From assembly GCA_046726235.1 (NCBI GenBank), contig JBKPAD010000006.1:124001-188000 (forward strand): a stretch of DNA of 64,000 nt. The letters are read 5' to 3'. Below, one piece after another: positions 56,301-63,020 of the stretch; position 1 is the stretch's first letter, and each line of letters begins with the position of its first letter. The DNA comes from Nitricoxidireducens sp046726235 (GTDB lineage: Bacteria > Pseudomonadota > Gammaproteobacteria > Burkholderiales > Rhodocyclaceae). The translations under genes and the position numbers were made by a program. The notes under the pieces are model-generated. The model ran no database searches. It was not told the origin of the DNA and saw only the letters and a list, made by a program, of their open reading frames with translations.

Positions 56301-56422
56301 GCTGCGCCGAAGGCCAGGGCTACCTGTTCAGCCGCCCGCTGGAGCGCGACGCGCTGGCCGGCTTCCTGCGGCCTTCGGCCGCGCCGGTTGCGCCGCGCTC
56401 GCCCCGCCCTCACTTGCACTAG
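53318..56422 (+). CDS. membrane GGDEF-EAL protein with two PAS domains
   Basis: The 1034-residue protein has a membrane segment (about 10-35), a periplasmic domain of about 210 residues, a second membrane segment (about 250-270), a HAMP-like linker, PAS domains (about 345-465 and 475-600), a GGDEF domain with intact GGDEF at 674-678 and inhibition site RETD at 665-668, and an EAL domain with EALLRW at 802, DDFGTGYSS and EGIET. Both activities look possible, so it may make or break cyclic di-GMP depending on signal. GTG start overlaps the binding-protein gene; the last 95 bases overlap cbbR on the other strand. Confidence 0.94.
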   Translation: MKGSLRRRAVLDIGVVLASSAVLALALTYGLYLLTLYRASDDQTQKIAAHYQKRLQLTAKTWEETAFRIKARLEFIRILDAPDRWLRLRAFLTAESSSPVFAGVVITDGAGRKVFSQGENVPEPPAPPPGGYALGVSYLEAASKGIYAVVRQPIWLGPEGMGALHLAAPIDSGFLWEENYPNTRLLLDWHGAIAAEAGEAELPGASRSPSIEGRTVSQRIPFPGPEGEVPVLIARVSTPPPFSLGESMVLGVMIFVVQALLLWSTVRGWFRLLLPRIEWLGHVARLYAAEGGRSEAVERALEQHRSTSDDELTAVADSMRDMISALTVRERERVAAERRLRESEQRFRDVAESAGEFIWEIDAGQRYVYLSGKAADVFGRPIEQLVGSSVFDHVPPEEIPALRQRIADLGSRGEPFRRFELQVLRLDGQRRWVSFTGTAIHRDDGRKSGTYRGSAEDVTQQKRDVERLLLAEKVYANSAQAILITDPDANIISVNPAFTAITGYAAADVIGRNPRAFSSGRHDKAFYAALWNELTHKGSWSGEIWDRRRNGDVYPKWMSINAVRDPDTGRLSHYVAIFSDITERKENEARIEHLAYHDPLTALPNRYALQARLVQSLADARRNGEGVAVMFIDLDRFKTINDSLGHDVGDQLLIAVSRRIRAALRETDTVARLGGDEFVIVVPGISAPEDAARVAEKIIDHIGKPIALAGHALHTSPSIGISLFPGDGEDTDTLMKNADTAMYFAKQHGRNAYHFFAADMNATATERLLMETQLRAAIDCGEMRLVYQPQVDLANGEVVGVEALLRWDHPLRGPVPPSAFIPVAEETGLIVPIGRWVLETACHEAARWEKAGLPPLRVAVNLSARQFQDHELVRHIAETLERTGLPADRLEVEITESAVMENAERAAEILRALRGTGIQVAIDDFGTGYSSLAYLKRFPVNRLKIDRSFVMDLEHDANDVAIAHGIVALARTLGLSVIAEGIETPAQLAMLKAFGCAEGQGYLFSRPLERDALAGFLRPSAAPVAPRSPRPHLH

Positions 56423-57320
56423 CGATCGCCTCGGCGCCGCCGTCGAGCAGGAAGCTGCGGAAGGCCACTGCGATCGGCAGCAGCTGCTTCTCGGCGCGAT
56501 GCACGACGTACCACTGGCGGACCACCGGCGTGCCGCGCACCGGCAGCACGACGAGGCGTTTCACGCCGACCTCGAGGCCGATCGTGTGCTCGGAGATGAA
56601 GGTGATGCCCATGCCGGCCATCGCCGCCTGCTTGATGGTCTCGTTGCTGCTCATCTCGAAGACCGAGCCCGGCGTGAAGCCGACGTCGGCGAAATAGCGC
56701 TCCATCGCCACGCGCGTGCCCGATCCCGGCTCGCGGATCAGAAAGGTTTCGCCGGCCAGCTGCTCGGGCTCGATGCGGCGCTTGCCGGCGAGCGGATGAT
56801 CCGCGGCGGCGATGATGACCAGCGGATGCGGCGCGAAGGCTTCGGCGATGGTCTCGAACTCCTGCGGCGGACGCCCCATGATGGCGAGGTCGATCTCGTT
56901 GTCGTGCAGCTGGCGCACGATGGTCTCGCGATTGTGCACGCCCAGGCGCAGCACGACGCCGGGATGGTGCGAGCGGAAGTCGGTCAGCATGCGCGGGGCG
57001 AAGTACTTGGCCGTCGACACGACGCCGATGCGCAGCTCGCCGCCGCGCACGCCGCGCATCGCCGCCAGCGACTCCTCGGCTTCGCGCAGCTGCAGGGCGA
57101 CCAGACGCGCATGGCGCGCCACTTCGGCGCCGGCGTGGGTGAGGAATATCTTCTTGCCGAGCTGCTCGGTGAGCGGCAGGCCGACCATGTCCTCGAGCTG
57201 CCGCACCTGCATCGACACGGCCGGCTGCGTCAGGTGCAGTTCCTCGGCCGCGCGCGAGAACGAGAGATGGCGCGCAACGGCCTCGAACACGCGCAACTGG
57301 CGAAGCGTGACGTTTTTCAT
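56328..57320 (-). CDS. cbbR: LysR-type regulator CbbR
   Basis: CbbR activates Calvin-cycle genes. The 330-residue product has the LysR helix-turn-helix (LRQLRVFEAVARHLSFSRAA, then LTQPAVSMQVRQLE) and the effector domain with MGRPPQEFETIAEAFAPHP and LIREPGSGTR typical of CbbR. It is divergent from cbbY-cbbM-cbbQ-cbbO. The C-terminal 30 residues (Ala/Arg/Pro-rich) are encoded in the region that overlaps the GGDEF-EAL gene antisense, and are probably an extension beyond the conserved fold. Confidence 0.95.
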   Translation of the reverse strand: MKNVTLRQLRVFEAVARHLSFSRAAEELHLTQPAVSMQVRQLEDMVGLPLTEQLGKKIFLTHAGAEVARHARLVALQLREAEESLAAMRGVRGGELRIGVVSTAKYFAPRMLTDFRSHHPGVVLRLGVHNRETIVRQLHDNEIDLAIMGRPPQEFETIAEAFAPHPLVIIAAADHPLAGKRRIEPEQLAGETFLIREPGSGTRVAMERYFADVGFTPGSVFEMSSNETIKQAAMAGMGITFISEHTIGLEVGVKRLVVLPVRGTPVVRQWYVVHRAEKQLLPIAVAFRSFLLDGGAEAIASASEGGASAAQPARPKAAGSRPARRAPAGG

Positions 57321-57331
57321 AGTGGATGCAT

Positions 57332-57368
57332 CTTATCATCGCCATAAGAAACGATGAATGGTCCTTAT
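57332..57368. promoter_or_regulatory. candidate CbbR operator between cbbR and cbbY
   Basis: CTTAT (57332-57336), seven bases, ATAAG (57344-57348) form a dyad, and a further CTTAT follows at 57364-57368. The first 14 bases (CTTATCATCGCCAT) recur with two changes before cbbM at 58095-58108. A LysR-type regulator binding near its own divergent promoter is the standard arrangement. No other AT-rich DNA is found in this gap. Confidence 0.6.
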
Positions 57369-57374
57369 CGTTCC

Positions 57375-57389
57375 GGAGGAATATCCTCC
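57375..57389 (+). promoter_or_regulatory. small hairpin around the cbbY ribosome binding site
   Basis: GGAGGA (57375-57380) and TCCTCC (57384-57389) are complementary around three bases. The only good Shine-Dalgarno match lies in the first arm, 14 bases from the ATG; the hairpin would hide it, or alternatively bring it closer to the start. Confidence 0.4.
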
Positions 57390-57394
57390 GCGCC

Positions 57395-58114
57395 ATGCTC
57401 AAGGCCTTGATTTTCGATGTCGACGGCACGCTCGCGGACACCGAGCGCGACGGCCATCGCGTCGCCTTCAACGCCGCCTTCCGCGAGGCCGGCCTGCCCT
57501 GGAACTGGGACGTGAAGCTCTATGGGCAGCTCCTCGCCGTCACCGGCGGCAAGGAGCGCATGGCCCATTACGCGCAGAAATACGCGCCCGATCTCGCGCA
57601 CCGCGCCGACTTCCCGCACCTGATGCGCAAGCTGCACACGCTGAAGACCAGCCATTACGTGCATCTGGTCGAAGGCGGCGCGCTGCCGCTGCGGCCCGGC
57701 GTCGCCAGCATGATCCACGAAGCGCGCCAGGCGGGCCTCAAGCTGGCGATCGCGACCACGACCTCGCCCGAGAACGTCACCGCCCTGCTGCGCGCCTCAC
57801 TCGCGCACGACGCCGAGAAATGGTTCGACGTCATCGGCGCCGGCGACATCGTGCCGCACAAGAAACCCGCGCCCGACATCTATCTCTGGGTGCTCGAACG
57901 GCTCGGCCTGCCGGCCGCCGAGTGCCTGGCGATCGAGGATTCCGCCCATGGCCTCAAGGCCGCCACCGCAGCCGGCATCCCGACGCTGGTCACCGAGAAC
58001 GGCTATACGCGCGGACAGGACTTCGACGGCGCCCTCGCCGTGCTGCCGGACTTCGCCGCGACCGTTCTCGGCGAGCTGCAAGCCCTGCACAACACTTATA
58101 GTCGCCATCATTAA
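57395..58114 (+). CDS. cbbY: HAD-family phosphatase CbbY
   Basis: CbbY removes phosphate from xylulose 1,5-bisphosphate, a misfire product that inhibits RuBisCO. The 239-residue product has DVDGTLADTE near residue 8 (nucleophile Asp8 and acid/base Asp10), the helical cap domain with substrate-binding residues, TTTSPENV near 112, HKKPAPDIY near 153 and EDSAHGLKAA near 178. Start MLKALIFDVDGT fits the family. The in-frame ATG at 57326 would add residues encoded by the operator region. Confidence 0.92.
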   Translation: MLKALIFDVDGTLADTERDGHRVAFNAAFREAGLPWNWDVKLYGQLLAVTGGKERMAHYAQKYAPDLAHRADFPHLMRKLHTLKTSHYVHLVEGGALPLRPGVASMIHEARQAGLKLAIATTTSPENVTALLRASLAHDAEKWFDVIGAGDIVPHKKPAPDIYLWVLERLGLPAAECLAIEDSAHGLKAATAAGIPTLVTENGYTRGQDFDGALAVLPDFAATVLGELQALHNTYSRHH

Positions 58115-58134
58115 TTCTGAATGTTATTTATGAT
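58095..58134 (+). promoter_or_regulatory. candidate cbbM promoter and CbbR half-site
   Basis: CTTATAGTCGCCAT (58095-58108), overlapping the end of cbbY, repeats the first half of the dyad at 57332. TATGAT (58129-58134) is a good -10, about 58 bases before the cbbM ATG; there is no proper -35, as expected for an activator-dependent promoter. The AT-rich run ending here contrasts with surrounding GC-rich DNA. Confidence 0.55.
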
Positions 58135-58191
58135 CCGGCGCTCGTAGGATTCGCCCCACACCGACACGGACAAACCAAAGGAGAAAGCAAG

Positions 58192-59571
58192 ATGGATCAG
58201 TCGAACCGCTATGCAGCCCTCGATCTGAAGGAAGCAGACCTGATCAAGGGCGGCAAGCACATCCTGTGCGCCTACAAGATGAAGCCCAAGACGGGCACCG
58301 GCTACCTGGAAGCCGCCGCGCACTTCGCCGCCGAATCCTCCACCGGCACCAACGTCGAAGTGTCGACGACCGACGAATTCACCAAGGGCGTCGATGCGCT
58401 CGTGTATTTCATCGACGAGGCCAAGGAAGACATGCGGATCGCCTATCCGCTCGAACTGTTCGACCGCAACGTCATCGATGGCCGCATGATGCTGGTCTCG
58501 TTCCTGACGCTGACCATCGGCAACAACCAGGGCATGGGCGACATCGAGCACGCCAAGATGATCGACTTCTACGTGCCGCCGGAAGTGATCCGCCAGTTCG
58601 ACTGCCCGGTCACCAACATCGAAGAACTGTGGCGCATCCTCGGCCGTCCGACCAAGGACGGCGGCTACATCGCCGGCACCATCATCAAGCCGAAGCTCGG
58701 CCTGCGTCCCGAGCCCTTCGCCAAGGCGGCCTACCAGTTCTGGCTCGGCGGCGACTTCATCAAGAACGACGAGCCGCAAGGCAACCAGGTGTTCGCCCCG
58801 ATCAAGAAGACCATCCCGCTCGTCTATGACGCCATGAAGCGCGCGATGGACGAGACCGGCGAAGCCAAGCTGTTCTCGATGAACATCACGGCCGACGACC
58901 ACTACGAGATGATCGCGCGCGCCGACTTCGCGCTCGAGACCTTCGGCCCCGACGCCAACAAGCTGGCCTTCCTGGTCGACGGCTACGTCGGCGGCCCCGG
59001 CATGGTCACCACCTGCCGCCGCCAGTACCCGAACCAGTTCCTGCACTTTCATCGCGCCGGCCACGGCGCCGTCACCTCGCCGTCCGCCAAGCGCGGCTAC
59101 ACCGCCTTCGTGCTCGCCAAGATGAGCCGCCTGCAGGGCGCCTCGGGCATCCACGTCGGCACCATGGGCTACGGCAAGATGGAAGGCGACGGCGACGACA
59201 AGGTCATCGCCTACATGATCGAGCGCGACGAATGCCAGGGCCCGGTCTACTTCCAGAAGTGGGACGGCATCAAGGCCACCACGCCGATCATCTCCGGCGG
59301 CATGAACGCGCTGCGCCTGCCCGGCTTCTTCCAGAACCTCGGCCACGGCAACGTCATCAACACCGCCGGCGGCGGCTCCTACGGCCACATCGATTCCCCG
59401 GCCGCCGGCGCCAAGTCGCTGCGCCAGGCCTACGAATGCTGGAAGGCCGGTGCCGACCCGATACAGTGGGCCAAGGAGCACAAGGAATTCGCGCGCTCGT
59501 TCGAGTCCTTCCCCAAGGATTCGGACAAGCTGTTCCCCGGCTGGCGCGAAAAGCTCGGCGTCCACAAGTAA
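58192..59571 (+). CDS. cbbM: ribulose-1,5-bisphosphate carboxylase/oxygenase, form II
   Basis: Form II RuBisCO fixes CO2 onto ribulose bisphosphate and needs only large subunits. The 459-residue product aligns in numbering with the Rhodospirillum rubrum enzyme: catalytic Lys166 (IIKPKLGL), carbamylated Lys191 with Asp193 and Glu194 (GGDFIKNDEPQ), His287 (HFHRAGHGA) and loop-6 Lys329 (GYGKMEGD). AAGGAG lies before the ATG. Form II suits high-CO2, low-oxygen life; no form I genes are visible here. A terminator follows. Confidence 0.99.
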   Translation: MDQSNRYAALDLKEADLIKGGKHILCAYKMKPKTGTGYLEAAAHFAAESSTGTNVEVSTTDEFTKGVDALVYFIDEAKEDMRIAYPLELFDRNVIDGRMMLVSFLTLTIGNNQGMGDIEHAKMIDFYVPPEVIRQFDCPVTNIEELWRILGRPTKDGGYIAGTIIKPKLGLRPEPFAKAAYQFWLGGDFIKNDEPQGNQVFAPIKKTIPLVYDAMKRAMDETGEAKLFSMNITADDHYEMIARADFALETFGPDANKLAFLVDGYVGGPGMVTTCRRQYPNQFLHFHRAGHGAVTSPSAKRGYTAFVLAKMSRLQGASGIHVGTMGYGKMEGDGDDKVIAYMIERDECQGPVYFQKWDGIKATTPIISGGMNALRLPGFFQNLGHGNVINTAGGGSYGHIDSPAAGAKSLRQAYECWKAGADPIQWAKEHKEFARSFESFPKDSDKLFPGWREKLGVHK

Positions 59572-59586
59572 GCCGGGTTTCAAGGG

Positions 59587-59611
59587 AGCCCCGCCACCGC
59601 GGGGCTTTTTT
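59587..59611 (+). terminator. rho-independent terminator of cbbM
   Basis: AGCCCCGC and GCGGGGCT pair around loop CACC, followed by TTTTTT. It lies 15 bases after the cbbM stop and 38 before cbbQ, so cbbQO need read-through or a promoter in that short gap; I see none that is convincing. Confidence 0.92.
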
Positions 59612-59649
59612 GGCCCGACAATCCCGACTGTTTTGATCGGACATAAACC

Positions 59650-60453
59650 ATGATCGACCGAGACCAGTACCGCGTTCGCAACGAGCCGTTCTATCAGCCG
59701 CAGGACAACGAAGTCGCGCTGTTCGAAGCCGCCTACGCGGCGCGACTGCCGGTGATGGTCAAGGGACCGACGGGCTGCGGCAAGTCGCGCTTCGTCGAGT
59801 ACATGGCGTGGAAGCTCGGCAAGCCGCTGGTCACCGTCGCCTGCAACGAGGACATGACGGCATCCGACCTCGTCGGCCGCTATCTGCTCGACGCCGGCGG
59901 CACGCGCTGGCTCGACGGCCCACTGACGACGGCCGCCCGCATCGGCGCCATCTGCTACCTCGACGAAATCGTCGAGGCGCGCCAGGACACCACCGTCGTC
60001 ATCCACCCGCTGACCGACCACCGTCGCGTGCTGCCGCTCGACAAGAAGGGCGAGCTGGTCGAGGCGCACGCCGACTTCCAGCTCGTGATCTCCTACAACC
60101 CGGGCTACCAGAGCCTGATGAAGGATCTCAAGCAGTCGACCAAGCAGCGCTTCGCCGCCTTCGACTTCGACTATCCGCAGGCCGAGCTCGAGACCTCGAT
60201 CGTGGCGCGCGAGACCGGCGTCGACGCGGCCACCGCCGCCAAGCTGGTTAAGGTCGGCGCCACGGCGCGCAACCTCAAGGGCCACGGCCTCGACGAAGGC
60301 ATCTCGACGCGCCTGCTCGTCTATGCCGCCAAGCTGATCCGCGCCGGCGTCGCCGCGACGGATGCCTGCCGCATGGCGATGGCGCGTCCGATCACCGACG
60401 ACGCCGACATCCGCGCCACGCTCGACCACGCCATCGACGCCTGTTTCGCCTGA
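59650..60453 (+). CDS. cbbQ: RuBisCO activase AAA+ subunit CbbQ
   Basis: CbbQ is a hexameric MoxR-type AAA+ ATPase that works with CbbO to remove inhibitory sugar phosphates from RuBisCO. The 267-residue product has Walker A GPTGCGKS (39-46), Walker B ICYLDEI (101-107), a sensor region ISYNPGY and a C-terminal lid. Next to cbbM it should be the Q2 type, serving form II. Eleven bases separate it from cbbO. Confidence 0.96.
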   Translation: MIDRDQYRVRNEPFYQPQDNEVALFEAAYAARLPVMVKGPTGCGKSRFVEYMAWKLGKPLVTVACNEDMTASDLVGRYLLDAGGTRWLDGPLTTAARIGAICYLDEIVEARQDTTVVIHPLTDHRRVLPLDKKGELVEAHADFQLVISYNPGYQSLMKDLKQSTKQRFAAFDFDYPQAELETSIVARETGVDAATAAKLVKVGATARNLKGHGLDEGISTRLLVYAAKLIRAGVAATDACRMAMARPITDDADIRATLDHAIDACFA

Positions 60454-60463
60454 GGCCGCGCCC

Positions 60464-62725
60464 ATGGCCGAAGCCACGGTCCGGCATCCGCAGGTCGACT
60501 CGTACTGGCAGGCGCTCGACTGCGGCTTCCCGCAAGTCGCCGACGTCTTCGAGGAGTGCCTGTTCGAGGCGCTGACCAGCTTCTCCCGCGAGCAGGTCGA
60601 TGCCTACATCGACGCCGCGCGCACGCTCGGCAAGCTGGGCCGCGGACCCGAGCCGGTGCTGGCCTTCCTCGAGGAATGGCCGTCGGTGGTCGCCGCCGTC
60701 GGCGGCGACGTGCTGCCCGCCCTGATGGACGCCGTGCGCGCGATGCAGAAGTCGCCCAACAGCGCGGCCATCACGCCCTTCCTGCAGACGCTGGCCGCCG
60801 TCGGGCGCCGCCTGCAATCGCCTGAACAACTGCAGCGTTACCTCGACGTCGCCCTCGACATGATGGCGCGCACGACGGGCTCGATCCACGGCCGCCATGC
60901 GACCTTCCCGAGCCCGGGCCTGCCGGAACTCTTCCGCCAGGCGCCGCAACTGCTCCAGCTCGTGCCGATCGCCGGCCTGCGCAACTGGGTCGACTACGGA
61001 GTGCGCAACTACGGCACGCATCCCAAACGCCAGGCCGAGTACTTCGCGCTCAAGTCGCCCGACAGCCGCACGGTGCTCCAGCGCGAGCGCCACGGCACGC
61101 TGTTCGCCGACGTCGAGCGCCAGCTCGAACTCACGCTGCGCGCGCTGTGGCGCGAGGGCGAGCACCTCGTGCCCTACTCGACCGCCTTCCACGAACTGCG
61201 CCAGCCCGTGCCCTACTACGACAAGCTCGGCATGCGCATCCCCGACGTCTACGATGACGTGCCGGGTGCCAGCGGACTCGACCGCTATCGCGCCACGCTC
61301 GCCCACATGGTCGGCCACCGGCGCTGGAGCGAGGCGCAGATCGCCGACAACTGGAGCCCCTTCCAGCGCATGGCCGTCGAGTTCTTCGAGGATGCGCGCA
61401 TCGACTGCCTGCTGGTGCGCGAGTATCCCGGCCTGGCGCGCGTGCTGCTGGCGCTGCATCCGAAGCCGGTCGAGGACGCCTGCGATCCCGAGACGACCTC
61501 CTGCCTGCGCCACCGCCTGGCGATGCTGTCGCGCGCGTTCATCGACGCCGATCACGACTATCGCGACGAAGTCCTGCTCGACTATGTCGGCCGCTTCCAT
61601 GCCGCACTGGCGGACGGTCCTTCGAGCACGGCCGAGATGGCGGCGCTGGCGCTCGCCTGGGTCGCGCGCACGCGCCGCCAGAGCGACCAGTTCGCCAAGG
61701 TGCATTTCGACGATACCGTCGTCGACTACCGCGACGACAACCGCCAGCTGTGGAAATTCATCGAGGAAGGCGACGAGGAAGAAGCCTTCGACGAGCCGCG
61801 CAAGCTCGAGCCGGCCGATCCACTGCAGGGCCTGCCGCCGCGACACTACGCCGAGTGGGATTACCGCAGCCAGAGCTTCCGGCCCGACTGGGCGAGCGTC
61901 TATGAGGCGCTGCATCCGTCGGGCAACGGCGCCGACATCGACCGACTGCTCGACAAGCACGCGGCGCTCGCCAAGAAACTCAAGCGCATGCTCGATCTGC
62001 TGAAGCCGCAGGACCGCGTGCGCATCCGCTACCAGGAAGACGGCTCCGAGCTCGACCTCGACATCGCGCTGCGCTCGCTGATCGACTTCAAGTGCGGCGC
62101 GATTCCCGATCCGCGCATCAACATGAGCCACCGCACCGACGGCCGCGACATCGCCGTCATGCTGCTGCTCGATCTTTCCGAATCGCTCAACGAGAAGGCC
62201 GGCGACAGCGGCCAGTCGATCCTCCAGCTCAGCCAGGAGGCGGTGTCGCTGCTGGCCTGGGCAATCGACCGCCTCGGCGACCCGTTCGCCATCGCCGGCT
62301 TCCACTCCAACACCCGCCACGAAGTCCGCTACCAGCACATCAAGGGCTTCACCGAGCGCTGGGACGACGCCGTCAAGGCGCGCGTCGCGGCGATGGAAGC
62401 CGGCTGGTCGACGCGCATGGGCGCCGCCATGCGCCACGCCGGCCACTACCTCGGCCACCGCCAGGCCGACCGCCGCATCCTGCTGGTGCTGACCGACGGC
62501 GAGCCCGCCGACATCGACGTCGACGACGGCGAATACCTGCACGCCGACACGAAGAAGGCCGTCGAGGAACTCTCGAGCCAGGGCATCGCGACGTTCTGCC
62601 TGTCGCTCGATCCGCGCGCCGACGACTACGTGTGCCACATCTTCGGCAATCGCTATCTCGTGCTCGACCGCATCGAGCGTCTGCCTGAGACGTTGCCGCA
62701 GCTTTACTTGCAACTGACGCGCTAG
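60464..62725 (+). CDS. cbbO: RuBisCO activase adaptor CbbO (VWA domain)
   Basis: CbbO binds RuBisCO and hangs on the CbbQ ring. The 753-residue product has a long helical N-terminal region and a C-terminal von Willebrand factor A domain (about 560-753) with the metal site DLSES at residue 570 and LTDGEPADID, which fits the MIDAS. Acidic runs (EEGDEEEAFDE) lie in the middle. Start ATG at 60464 gives the conserved N terminus; no other candidate is nearby. Followed by copy 2 of the double-hairpin element. Confidence 0.95.
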   Translation: MAEATVRHPQVDSYWQALDCGFPQVADVFEECLFEALTSFSREQVDAYIDAARTLGKLGRGPEPVLAFLEEWPSVVAAVGGDVLPALMDAVRAMQKSPNSAAITPFLQTLAAVGRRLQSPEQLQRYLDVALDMMARTTGSIHGRHATFPSPGLPELFRQAPQLLQLVPIAGLRNWVDYGVRNYGTHPKRQAEYFALKSPDSRTVLQRERHGTLFADVERQLELTLRALWREGEHLVPYSTAFHELRQPVPYYDKLGMRIPDVYDDVPGASGLDRYRATLAHMVGHRRWSEAQIADNWSPFQRMAVEFFEDARIDCLLVREYPGLARVLLALHPKPVEDACDPETTSCLRHRLAMLSRAFIDADHDYRDEVLLDYVGRFHAALADGPSSTAEMAALALAWVARTRRQSDQFAKVHFDDTVVDYRDDNRQLWKFIEEGDEEEAFDEPRKLEPADPLQGLPPRHYAEWDYRSQSFRPDWASVYEALHPSGNGADIDRLLDKHAALAKKLKRMLDLLKPQDRVRIRYQEDGSELDLDIALRSLIDFKCGAIPDPRINMSHRTDGRDIAVMLLLDLSESLNEKAGDSGQSILQLSQEAVSLLAWAIDRLGDPFAIAGFHSNTRHEVRYQHIKGFTERWDDAVKARVAAMEAGWSTRMGAAMRHAGHYLGHRQADRRILLVLTDGEPADIDVDDGEYLHADTKKAVEELSSQGIATFCLSLDPRADDYVCHIFGNRYLVLDRIERLPETLPQLYLQLTR

Positions 62726-62745
62726 TTTGCGGCCCGCCGGCGCGC

Positions 62746-62993
62746 CGAGGACGGCGGGGGTCCGACTCCTCCGTGTCCCCCGGGCGGGGCTTTACCCCGC
62801 CCTCCTCCTTTACCTACGGAGTCGGACCCCCACCATCCTCGTCTGGATACGCGGCGGTTCCGAGCCTCCAAAGAGGCAGGGCGCAACCGCTCGGGACGTC
62901 GGGGGTGCTGCTGCGCGTAGGTAAAGAAGGAGGAGCGGGCGTCAGCCCGATCCGGGTGACACGGAGCGCAGCAGCACCCCCGGCGGCCCGAGC
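62746..62993 (-). repeat. composite double-hairpin element, copy 2 (inverted)
   Basis: Inverted relative to copy 1 at 44440-44687 and of the same length. Palindromes: arms 62746-62769 and 62818-62841 (24 bp, two mismatches), and 62889-62916 with 62966-62993 (28 bp, two mismatches; the stem contains GGGGGTGCTGCTGCGC as in copy 1). The spacer shares CTGCCTCTTTGGAG and GCGTATCCA with copy 1 when reverse-complemented. It fills the gap between cbbO and the M48 gene; nothing in it looks coding. Confidence 0.85.
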
Positions 62994-63005
62994 GCCCACG
63001 AGAGC

Positions 63006-63011
63006 TAGAAT
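63006..63011 (+). promoter_or_regulatory. putative -10 element of the M48 gene
   Basis: TAGAAT followed by CGG, 9 bases before the ATG; no ribosome binding site and no -35 match. Confidence 0.35.
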
Positions 63012-63020
63012 CGGCCCGCA

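Noticed and set aside
60392..62713. Long open frame antisense to cbbO, and a similar one antisense to cbbM (58111-60477)
   Set aside because: Both mirror well-identified genes and lack any domain.
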